From positions 47,990 through 111,989 of IMG/VR virus record IMGVR_UViG_3300031576_000007: 64,000 bases of DNA; one strand, written 5' to 3'. Both the position numbers and the translations under genes were made by a program. Positions 58,050-64,000 of the stretch are shown one piece after another; the first letter of the stretch is position 1; each line of letters begins with the position of its first letter. A model generated the notes under the pieces. The model did no database searches and was not told the DNA's origin. It was given only the letters and a program-made list of their open reading frames with translations. Source of the stretch: a virus.

Positions 58050-59537
58050 TTAAACTACTGGCATTGTTTTTACATAGCCAGAATCTTGTAATAAATAAAC
58101 TAAAACATAACGGAGAGCATCAAGCGGGCCATCCACGATATTGTCTTTCTCATAACCCTCTTTCAACATCCCTTGTTGATTCTCAGGAGCACGAGCTGTT
58201 TCTAATGCAAATATGAGATTTTTACATCTTTTATTGATAAATAACTTAGGGTAGGTTATCGGAGTTACACCATCCTCATGAAATTGAATATTCCCCTTGT
58301 CATCAACTTTGGGGTGATTACACCACAAACGAATTAAATCACAACCTGTTTCTATCTTTTGCTTTTTACCAACAGCAAATATCCCGTAATCTTCTAAATC
58401 TAACCAAGCACTTCTTCCGTTAAGACTTTTTTGCTCTCCTGATTTATCAGCTATTACAAATCGAACTACCCCGGCTCTCCCACCTAGTTTAGAGTCAACT
58501 TGTAGCATCTGCTGCGCTTGTTCATGGACCGTTTTATGAGCCTCTACTGGGTGATACTCATCAAATACCAATATGTTCATACTAGGGTCAATCTGCAAAT
58601 AAAGAGTAGTACAAGGAACTTGATAGTTGAAGTCCATACCAACGTCAACAGGTATGCCTCTTTGATAATCCCATTCTACTATCTGTTGTTTTGAATCAAA
58701 TTCTGGAAATGCAGTATCCGCTATAGCTGTAAAATCCGCCAGACACTCTTGCCTAAACATAACTCCAGGAGTAGTTAATAACATTGCATCTATTTCTGAC
58801 TTCTTAAGATAACCACCGTTGTCTACAGTATTAGAATACGAATCAAATCTAAAACTAGACCAATTACTTTCTTCTTTTTGTTCTTTGGAAAGGACGGCTC
58901 CTAAAGCCTCTTCTTTCTTGAGTCTCATTCCCTCTTGCCCACGTATGTATGCTTTATAGAAATGATTTCTCCCTCGAGGAGTAGAAATAAAAATAGCTGA
59001 GCCTTCCCTATCCATAAGAGTTGGGCGTAATTCCTGATCAAATATATCTTGACCATTAGAAACTAGAGCATATTCATCGAATATCAAAAGGTCAATTGCA
59101 TCTCCGACTAATTGATCTCTTCGTTCACATGACTTACCTTCTATTGTACTCCCGTTAGGAAGTTGTATAAGTCTTTCTACTCTATTTGCCCTTCCGCCTT
59201 TGGAAGGATTAGCTAATTTTAATTCATTTACAAATAAATGATATAGTGGATTAAAAACCTTATCTGTTAGTTTATATGTAGCACTAACAATCCAGATTTT
59301 TCTCCCCGGCTGCATTGCAACTGTTGAAGCTATAAAAGCACACAACAAGGATTTTCCAAACCTTCTTCCGCACGCAACTACTTTAAAACGACCTGAATCA
59401 CGAACTATTTCTAACTGTGCAGGGTGAAGAGGTCTTATCTTTGACGAGTCTGTTTTAATATTATTTTTATAAAACTCATCAACTAAACCTTCAACATTTA
59501 ACGTATGTATTTTTAGAGGTTCACCATACTCTATCAT
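58050..59537 (-). CDS. terL: Terminase large subunit
   Basis: A 495-aa motor and nuclease. Walker A is GRRFGKS (57-63), Walker B LLIFDEYA with Asp154 and Glu155, coupling motif FISTPRGRNHFYKAY. The nuclease half has DVGMDFNYQVP, VIADKSG and IVDGPLDALRYVL, giving the acidic metal ligands. It cuts concatemeric DNA and drives packaging through the portal. AAGGATT precedes ATG 59537. Confidence 0.95.
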   Translation of the reverse strand: MIEYGEPLKIHTLNVEGLVDEFYKNNIKTDSSKIRPLHPAQLEIVRDSGRFKVVACGRRFGKSLLCAFIASTVAMQPGRKIWIVSATYKLTDKVFNPLYHLFVNELKLANPSKGGRANRVERLIQLPNGSTIEGKSCERRDQLVGDAIDLLIFDEYALVSNGQDIFDQELRPTLMDREGSAIFISTPRGRNHFYKAYIRGQEGMRLKKEEALGAVLSKEQKEESNWSSFRFDSYSNTVDNGGYLKKSEIDAMLLTTPGVMFRQECLADFTAIADTAFPEFDSKQQIVEWDYQRGIPVDVGMDFNYQVPCTTLYLQIDPSMNILVFDEYHPVEAHKTVHEQAQQMLQVDSKLGGRAGVVRFVIADKSGEQKSLNGRSAWLDLEDYGIFAVGKKQKIETGCDLIRLWCNHPKVDDKGNIQFHEDGVTPITYPKLFINKRCKNLIFALETARAPENQQGMLKEGYEKDNIVDGPLDALRYVLVYLLQDSGYVKTMPVV

Positions 59538-59542
59538 AATCC

Positions 59543-60085
59543 TTATTTACGGGGCGTGTTTATTATGCGATTATAATTTCTATAATCATCTAACTCTTTA
59601 CTTCCTTTTTTCTCAGTGGTTAAATCACCAGCTAGTTTGAAGTAAAGTTCCATAGCCCGTACATCTCCTTTTACTTTTCCTTTTTCATACAATGCGTCTA
59701 GCATTGCCAACTTTTTAAAAGGACTAAAAGTATGATGAGATCTTATCTTAGATATAAGACTTTCATTCCACTCTGATTTCTTAGTCCATAGACGAAAAGC
59801 TTCATCTGTAGTTGGAAGTGTGTTAAGAACAAATTCTTTAAGTTCTTGGTCATCTTTTAAATCTCTTGAAATAGTGGCTTTTAAACTTTCCACCATTTCT
59901 CGTATAGAAGATTGCTTGGATGGGTCACCACCACAAGTTATATAGTCTAATGCTTGTATCTCTAATAAGAGATTTTCTGTGTAGCCCCATTCTCCGCTGC
60001 CCATTTGTGAGAATCTCTTTCGAAGAACAGCATCTCTATTATCAGTGTTGCCTACAACTGTTAATTTACTTTTTTCTTCTGACAT
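59543..60085 (-). CDS. Terminase small subunit (probable)
   Basis: A 180-aa helical protein, 5 bases before terL. C-terminus KLAMLDALYEKGKVKGDVRAMELYFKLAGDL by segments is the helical ending typical of small subunits, which recognise packaging sites. Start uncertain: ATG 60085 or ATG 60118 (191 aa); the former overlaps its neighbour less. No clear helix-turn-helix, so the call is from position and the C-terminal pattern. Confidence 0.65.
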   Translation of the reverse strand: MSEEKSKLTVVGNTDNRDAVLRKRFSQMGSGEWGYTENLLLEIQALDYITCGGDPSKQSSIREMVESLKATISRDLKDDQELKEFVLNTLPTTDEAFRLWTKKSEWNESLISKIRSHHTFSPFKKLAMLDALYEKGKVKGDVRAMELYFKLAGDLTTEKKGSKELDDYRNYNRIINTPRK

Positions 60086-60443
60086 CTTTTTGATTCTTTG
60101 GGTTACTAGGGGAGCCATCTCTCATTAGTTGCCCTAATGAGTATTTATATTTTTTCTTTTCCTCTTTTTTGGTCTCCACAAAATACTTATGTTTTATGTA
60201 CCTTCCACTAGAATCATATTTTTTCTTAGGCTGAGGTTGAGACTCTTGAGGGTGTCTGTTTTCATCAAAGTATATACCGATCTTAATTTTATCGGGGTAC
60301 TTCTTAAATTCTAAATTCTTGTAATCTATAGCTGGTTCAGGTGCAGCTTTACCGTGCGGATCAGTATATTCCGCTTTATTATCGCGTCTCCATTTTATCT
60401 TTGTCCAATACTTTGAGTCAGATTTATAATTACCGAACCCCAT
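60066..60443 (-). CDS. Hypothetical protein upstream of terminase
   Basis: A 125-aa Lys/Tyr/Pro-rich protein, likely partly disordered, overlapping its neighbours by 14 and 20 bases. Unknown. Confidence 0.45.
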   Translation of the reverse strand: MGFGNYKSDSKYWTKIKWRRDNKAEYTDPHGKAAPEPAIDYKNLEFKKYPDKIKIGIYFDENRHPQESQPQPKKKYDSSGRYIKHKYFVETKKEEKKKYKYSLGQLMRDGSPSNPKNQKDVRRKK

Positions 60444-60642
60444 TGTAGTTCATCCTCATAAAACATGGATCAATAGTATGCGAGTACATAGTAGTAGATT
60501 GTTCTGGTCTGGTGTAAACCCCACAACCCTCACAGACAGGACAAATGTGCAGTTTATTATCAGAAGTTTCAACCCATCCTCGCGCACTGCAACCATGACA
60601 GGGATTAAAAGAAAATTGGTAATTGTTAATTGGTATAGTCAT
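60430..60642 (-). CDS. Small zinc-ribbon protein (DnaJ-type CxxC pairs)
   Basis: A 70-aa protein; ATG 60642 preceded by AAGGTGGG. CHGCSARG and CPVCEGCG form a two-pair zinc ribbon similar to the DnaJ cysteine-rich module. May bind nucleic acid or protein. Unknown. Confidence 0.6.
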   Translation of the reverse strand: MTIPINNYQFSFNPCHGCSARGWVETSDNKLHICPVCEGCGVYTRPEQSTTMYSHTIDPCFMRMNYNGVR

Positions 60643-60668
60643 GACCCACCTTATATTATAATATCTGC

Positions 60669-60694
60669 GGGTAAGGGGCAGAAGCCCCTTACCC
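60669..60694 (-). terminator. Strong hairpin before the zinc-ribbon gene
   Basis: Stem of 11 bp (GGGTAAGGGGC with its complement), loop of 4. No T-run follows. A second weaker hairpin (GAATGAGCT/AGCTCACTC) lies at 60749-60770 right after the stop of the gene upstream. Confidence 0.55.
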
Positions 60695-60781
60695 AACAGA
60701 CGAGGAGGAAGTTACCTAGATTGCTCTGGGTAATGGGAGGAATTGCATGAATGAGCTGAAAGCTCACTCGTAAGCCTCTCC

Positions 60782-61237
60782 TTAGTCCTCTAAGAAATCT
60801 GAATCAGAAAAGAACTCTTCATCACGAGGGTATACAAATACTTTTTTGTCGTGGGTAAAAAATGCTAAGTATGGTTCAAAATATTTTTCTGGATTATACA
60901 TGGAATCGAACTCCACTATGGAGGGTAAAACAAATAGTCTTTTCTGCTTAGTAGACTCTTCACGGTGATTGTTAATTACAACCTCTGATACAGATGACCA
61001 GTGCTGTAAGACATACGCCCGCTTGTTGGTAACTCCCGTTATCCTCTCACTTAGCTTCATCATAAACTCTTGTTCAGTCTTACAGATTATAGAAGAGTCT
61101 TTAGGTATTGAAGATGACTTTAAAATATCAATTTTTATTTTTTCAAGATCCGCCGGAGAAGTAGTTCTAATCAAGTCTTCCATTTCCTTCATTAGTTTCT
61201 TGAACTTCTCTTTAAGATCTTCACTTACGTTAGTCAA
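60782..61237 (-). CDS. Hypothetical protein
   Basis: A 151-aa protein, helical first half, mixed second half (KRLFVLPSIVEFDSMYNPEK). Start at TTG 61237 lacks a clear ribosome site and the frame stays open back to 61282, so the true start is uncertain; GGGGATGG lies just upstream. Unknown. Confidence 0.5.
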   Translation of the reverse strand: MTNVSEDLKEKFKKLMKEMEDLIRTTSPADLEKIKIDILKSSSIPKDSSIICKTEQEFMMKLSERITGVTNKRAYVLQHWSSVSEVVINNHREESTKQKRLFVLPSIVEFDSMYNPEKYFEPYLAFFTHDKKVFVYPRDEEFFSDSDFLED

Positions 61238-61300
61238 AGTCAGCCATCCCCACTCAAAGTTTCTACTGAATTGCTTTAAGTACTAGCTATAAAGACATCA

Positions 61301-61330
61301 AAATAAAAACGCAGGAGATTTAGCCTCCGC
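61301..61330 (-). terminator. Rho-independent terminator
   Basis: Hairpin GCGGAG ... CTCCTGC with one bulged base, followed on the - strand by GTTTTTATTTT. It ends the structured gap described next. Confidence 0.7.
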
Positions 61331-61500
61331 AAACAGCTTACTCCCTCCAGCGATATTATCGCCTTTACAATAAAGGGGCTGACAGTACAGACCTATGTCT
61401 CGTAACACAGAGATACGGATGAATAGGATAGAGTAAATAATAAATTCGCTAGTTAAGCGATAAAATGCCTCTAAAACTAAGACTTGTACACATATATCCA
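61301..61500 (-). ncRNA. Candidate structured small RNA
   Basis: The 230-base gap between two genes contains several hairpins on the - strand: TCGCT-TAACT-AGCGA, CCTTTA-TTG-TAAAGG, GGCGAT-AAT-ATCGCT, ending in the terminator at 61301-61330. A 67-aa frame also crosses it but begins with TTG without a ribosome site. No tRNA cloverleaf could be built. Treated as a candidate only. Confidence 0.4.
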
Positions 61501-61531
61501 AATATTCGGGAGTTTTTCCTTTTTTGGGAAC

Positions 61532-61780
61532 TCAGATTCTTAATATTTGCATATTATTTTTTAAGAACGCCTTTCTAGCGAATTCTATCGTCTCTTTATA
61601 GGTCCAAGGTGTGCTACTTCTGTGTACCCCTATATCGCAAAACTGGCACACAGCGGTACCTCCTATTGATGCTTCTACTACAGGGAGTTCACACATAATA
61701 CAAGGATAATTTGGGTCGTACATGTACGTCTTTATCCCCTCCTTAGTAGTATAAGTAATTGATTTAAAATGAATATCCAT
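61532..61780 (-). CDS. Small zinc-finger protein
   Basis: An 82-aa protein with CIMC and CQFC 16 residues apart, a possible zinc ribbon. The 3' end and following 30 bases can fold into a nested stem (CAAATATT with AATATTTG). Unknown. Confidence 0.5.
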   Translation of the reverse strand: MDIHFKSITYTTKEGIKTYMYDPNYPCIMCELPVVEASIGGTAVCQFCDIGVHRSSTPWTYKETIEFARKAFLKNNMQILRI

Positions 61781-61982
61781 CTACTTTCTCTTCCAATTTC
61801 CTAATCCGTTTTTCAAGATCATCTAATGTTGTAAATATTTTATTAACTATTGCTTTAATTTCCTCTACATCCATTATAAAAGTGGGAGTAGAAGAATTAT
61901 TAATGTTTATTGAGGCATCATCCAAACTATGACTAAAATTACTTTGTTTATTTATACTGATCTTCTTTTTCTTTTTATTCAT
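61764..61982 (-). CDS. Small coiled-coil protein
   Basis: A 72-aa protein: Lys/Ser/Asn-rich start, then coiled coil (IKAIVNKIFTTLDDLEKRIR). Overlaps both neighbours. Unknown. Confidence 0.45.
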   Translation of the reverse strand: MNKKKKKISINKQSNFSHSLDDASININNSSTPTFIMDVEEIKAIVNKIFTTLDDLEKRIRKLEEKVDGYSF

Positions 61983-62187
61983 CTAAGTTTCTTTCCTCAA
62001 TAGAAGCTGGTATTTCTTCTTCTAAAAAGATACAGTTATATGTATGCCCTAATGCGCTCCAGTATTTTTTTAAATTAGCGGGTACAAACAATATGTTGGG
62101 GCGACCATATGAGCTGTTCTTCATTAACTGTTCTAGGCTTTCCACCGTAAAAACACCTTCTGGTTTGCTCGTCTCCTTATTGCCCAT
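61975..62187 (-). CDS. Hypothetical protein
   Basis: A 70-aa protein with AAGGAGG 7 bases before its ATG. Compact alpha/beta sequence (GRPNILFVPANLKKYWSALG). Unknown. Confidence 0.5.
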   Translation of the reverse strand: MGNKETSKPEGVFTVESLEQLMKNSSYGRPNILFVPANLKKYWSALGHTYNCIFLEEEIPASIEERNLDE

Positions 62188-62339
62188 TTTCTAGTCCTCC
62201 TTAAGATAGTACTTAAAATCCTTCGTAAATTCTTAGTTGCTGCTTCTACTTCACTATGCCCCTCTTTCACGCTGGTTTTTAGATCAAGCACAGCTTCTTC
62301 CGCTTCTCTAACAAGTTCAAATATGGTTTTTGGTCTCAT
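62133..62339 (-). CDS. Hypothetical basic protein
   Basis: A 68-aa helical protein, Arg-rich at the end. ATG 62339 overlaps the stop of the P-loop gene (ATGA), so it is preferred over 62348. Unknown. Confidence 0.45.
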   Translation of the reverse strand: MRPKTIFELVREAEEAVLDLKTSVKEGHSEVEAATKNLRRILSTILRRTRKWAIRRRANQKVFLRWKA

Positions 62340-62521
62340 AAAGCCCATCGCGCCATTTTTTTCGGCCCACGCCCTAAATACTCTACTTCATACTTACAGG
62401 CGAAGTATTGTTCATAAAGACTATGCAACCCCCAGGAACTCTTACCAAATCTCCTACCTGGGAAAACTGCCACTATCTTACCCCCCTTTTTGAAAGTTAT
62501 AATAGAGTCTGCTACTTCCAT
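62336..62521 (-). CDS. 61-aa protein with a Walker A motif like terminase
   Basis: Carries IVAVFPGRRFGKSS, nearly the VVACGRRFGKSL P-loop of the terminase large subunit in this window, in a protein too short to hold a full ATPase fold. ATG 62521 lies in the end of the previous gene. It may be a decayed terminase or a small ATP-binding protein. Frame is intact between two other small genes. Confidence 0.5.
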   Translation of the reverse strand: MEVADSIITFKKGGKIVAVFPGRRFGKSSWGLHSLYEQYFACKYEVEYLGRGPKKMARWAL

Positions 62522-62721
62522 TTCTTTCTCTTTCCTTTCAATTTTAAAGCTTTATGTCTTACTTGACCTTCTAAGTGGGTTGTTAACAACTTCTTTATAA
62601 AAGAGGTCTTTTCTTCAACTATTGTTTTTTCAACATCCTTATCTATCACTCCAATTTGGTTTTTTAGTGCTCTGTCAAAACCCTCTTTACATTCATCATA
62701 TATCTCTTTTAGAGTTTTCAT
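62512..62721 (-). CDS. Hypothetical basic protein
   Basis: A 69-aa helical, Lys-rich protein. ATG 62721 overlaps the stop of the gene before it (ATGA), with AGGGGAGGGGG in front. Unknown. Confidence 0.45.
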   Translation of the reverse strand: MKTLKEIYDECKEGFDRALKNQIGVIDKDVEKTIVEEKTSFIKKLLTTHLEGQVRHKALKLKGKRKKWK

Positions 62722-63002
62722 CTAGACCCCCTCCCCTCTTCTAATTTGTGTGCATCATACTTTAGAAAAATATCGGGCCATATTACTTCCAAGGTAGCAC
62801 CACTCTGTATGATTGCCAGAGCCTTACAATAATACCCACGATTCCCTATAGAGCTATCTCTAACTTGAACCCTAATACTATTAATTCCTTGTTTCAAGGC
62901 ACACCCGTACCATGAACAATCTATTCTTGAATACACTTTCCTTATATGCTCAAATTTATTAAAAATAGGAATTATATTACTCCCATTAATAATACACTTC
63001 AT
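62718..63002 (-). CDS. Hypothetical protein
   Basis: A 94-aa protein. The start is set at ATG 63002, which has AAGGGGGT in front; the frame extends to 63185 but that would overlap another small gene. Several Cys residues. Unknown. Confidence 0.45.
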   Translation of the reverse strand: MKCIINGSNIIPIFNKFEHIRKVYSRIDCSWYGCALKQGINSIRVQVRDSSIGNRGYYCKALAIIQSGATLEVIWPDIFLKYDAHKLEEGRGSR

Positions 63003-63133
63003 CTCTATACCCCCTTGGTTACTACATTTACTTAAGTCTACTATTCCGCTGAATCGTATAGTTGGTAAGCTATTCTTTATTAAACAACCACAAACTACTC
63101 CTATTACTGTAGTATAATAACTATTTATATGCG

Positions 63134-63259
63134 TTACCGCACTGGTGTCTTTCCATACTCTCTTCTCTTGTAAACCACTATCCATGTGAATCTAAGTTCC
63201 CCTTTCTTTTTTTTTAAAAATTTAGAGGGCTGGAGCCCCATCTTAGATTTATTACTCAT
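63134..63259 (-). CDS. Small basic ORF, 41 aa
   Basis: ATG 63259 with AAAGGAC in front; ends at TAA 63136-63134. Begins MSNKSKMGLQPSKFLKKKKG. Its start overlaps the stop of the frame before it (ATGA). Unknown. Confidence 0.4.
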   Translation of the reverse strand: MSNKSKMGLQPSKFLKKKKGELRFTWIVVYKRREYGKTPVR

Positions 63260-63321
63260 AAGTCCTTTCTAGGAATTCTGTAGATGACACTTTTGAACCG
63301 TAAACTAACGCTAGAATCCAT
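63256..63321 (-). CDS. Possible 21-aa leader or linking peptide
   Basis: MDSSVSLRFKSVIYRIPRKDL, starting in the TAATG overlap with the previous frame and ending in ATGA with the next. The exact overlaps suggest coupling; very short. Confidence 0.25.
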   Translation of the reverse strand: MDSSVSLRFKSVIYRIPRKDL

Positions 63322-63431
63322 TATTTCTTCTCTAGGGTAGGGAAGGTAGCCCTTATCTCTTTACAGAGCTTCTTATTAGTGTTTTCCTTATCTTTTAGTA
63401 TTTCTAGTAAGTGTGGTTTAATTTTATTCAT
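63321..63431 (-). CDS. Small ORF, 36 aa
   Basis: MNKIKPHLLEILKDKENTNK then KLCKEIRATFPTLEKK; helical. GAAGGTGA lies about 12 bases before the ATG. First small frame after the leftward promoter that has reasonable coding character. An open frame without a normal start also lies at 63436-63537. Confidence 0.35.
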   Translation of the reverse strand: MNKIKPHLLEILKDKENTNKKLCKEIRATFPTLEKK

Positions 63432-63602
63432 TGAATCAGGATTCACCTTCGTTTAGTTTTATATTACTGGGGTACCAGTGGCACCACCACACACCTTCTA
63501 CTTGACCATCCCCCTTAACGATTTCATGGTCTATACTTTACATACATATTATCTTATCACTCTACTCCTATTAGCAATAACTATTCCTTTCCTTTAATAC
63601 AT

Positions 63603-63631
63603 AGTATAGCAAACTCTATGCCTTATGTCAA
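63603..63631 (-). promoter_or_regulatory. Consensus sigma70 promoter firing leftward
   Basis: On the - strand: TTGACA (63631-63626), 17-bp spacer, TATACT (63608-63603), with an A/T-rich stretch upstream. It is the best promoter in the window and would drive the - strand arm from its first small genes. Confidence 0.85.
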
Positions 63632-63789
63632 TATATTTTATTAGGGGGTAAGTAGGAATCTTCTTTACTAGCCCCCGCTATTATGATAAGGTAATAATGT
63701 GATGAATGAAATATCTAATGATAATCCAACCTTAGCCATTTATGGGTATTAGATGAAAGTTGTATCCGCTCGGTGGGCAATTGGCATAA

Positions 63790-63806
63790 TGTGTAATGAT
63801 TACACA
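63790..63806. promoter_or_regulatory. Perfect 17-bp palindrome, likely operator
   Basis: TGTGTAAT-G-ATTACACA, an 8+1+8 dyad typical of a dimeric repressor site, located upstream of the leftward promoter in the gene-free right end. Confidence 0.6.
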
Positions 63807-63818
63807 ACCTTAGAGATA

Positions 63819-63895
63819 GGGGGTATATGAAGAATAGTAGTATAAGGGCGGGTATTGAGGGGGCTGAGGGGGCAATAAGCGGGGGATTGTGGGGG
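63819..63895 (+). repeat. G-tract cluster, potential G-quadruplex
   Basis: Within 77 bases there are G5 tracts at 63819, 63859, 63868, 63881 and 63891 and two G3 tracts at 63846 and 63850. The last four G5 tracts have loops of 4, 8 and 5 bases, fitting a G-quadruplex on the + strand. Such G runs are rare in the rest of this AT-rich window. Confidence 0.65.
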
Positions 63896-64000
63896 TAATA
63901 AGTAGTGTATTACTAAAGGTGCTATTGATTATGAATGGGTATTTAGGTGTATCTAAGTATGGATTCTTATTAGATTATAAGAAGAGGAGTGTGTGAGTGG

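Larger units (their letters stand above)
63632..64000. other. Gene-free right end, regulatory region
   Basis: No convincing ORF of useful length on either strand. It holds the palindrome, the G-tract cluster and four GGGTAT words (near 63743, 63821, 63851 and 63938), three of them continuing T-x-A/G-G. It may be a control region between divergent arms, or part of an origin; the rightward side is off the window. Confidence 0.5.

Noticed and set aside
61298-61501. 67-aa reading frame on the - strand
   Set aside because: It starts at TTG with no ribosome site and crosses several hairpins and a terminator; the sequence resembles no protein.
61300-61530. tRNA gene in the structured gap
   Set aside because: No seven-base acceptor stem with a T-loop and anticodon arm could be assembled on either strand.
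62718-63185. 155-aa version of the protein at 62718-63002
   Set aside because: The ATG at 63185 has only a distant AGGGGAAC site and the extra part overlaps another small gene; ATG 63002 has AAGGGGGT.
63632-64000. Physical genome end (terminal repeat or cos)
   Set aside because: No long direct repeat of the region is seen elsewhere in the window and the right edge is simply cut; cannot be decided here.

Overview
This is one continuous stretch of the genome of a tailed, contractile-tail (myovirus-type) bacteriophage. It is clearly AT-rich, and most genes overlap or abut with purine-rich ribosome binding sites (GGAG or AAGG types). No host gene, rRNA, tRNA, transposase or CRISPR array is visible. 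Shine-Dalgarno usage and sigma70-like promoters point to an ordinary bacterial host, which the sequence does not identify. Both ends of the window are open.

Left arm (about 1-16180, all + strand): DNA and nucleotide metabolism mixed with accessory genes. It holds a 5'-truncated dNMP kinase, a cytosolic ClpP-like protease, a SLOG-fold protein, a DUF4326 protein and a RuvC-like resolvase. Next comes a cassette of membrane or exported proteins (2888-6219) behind a clear promoter, including a second, exported ClpP-like protease and a membrane-anchored Holliday-junction-resolvase-related nuclease. Then follow RecA interrupted by an intein, a NinG/Ref-like nuclease, a free-standing HNH endonuclease, GMP reductase interrupted by a second intein, MazG, an NadR-like P-loop kinase and a deoxyribonucleotidase.

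Right arm (16142 to about 63431, all - strand, read right to left): small early ORFs, terminase small and large subunits, portal, scaffold, major capsid protein, decoration or structural proteins, an SNase-like nuclease, neck proteins, tail sheath and three tail-tube paralogues, one of them next to a ferritin-like protein. A tail assembly chaperone with a -1 frameshift site precedes the tape measure. The baseplate follows (CIS tube protein, gp53-like, hub, spike, gp25, J), then tail fibres and a lysis group with a T4-type lysozyme and a HExxH protein. The two arms converge with a 35-bp antisense overlap at 16142-16176.

Right edge (63432-64000): a regulatory region with a consensus sigma70 promoter firing leftward into the - strand arm, a perfect 17-bp palindrome, repeated GGGTAT words and a run of G5 tracts able to form a G-quadruplex.

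The most unusual items are the two inteins placed in active-site loops (RecA L1 loop; GMP reductase catalytic loop), the T_TTT_TTC frameshift before the tape measure, a small lysine-rich protein that copies the first 20 residues of the major capsid protein, a beta-module reused across at least three tail proteins, and the membrane/exported cassette.
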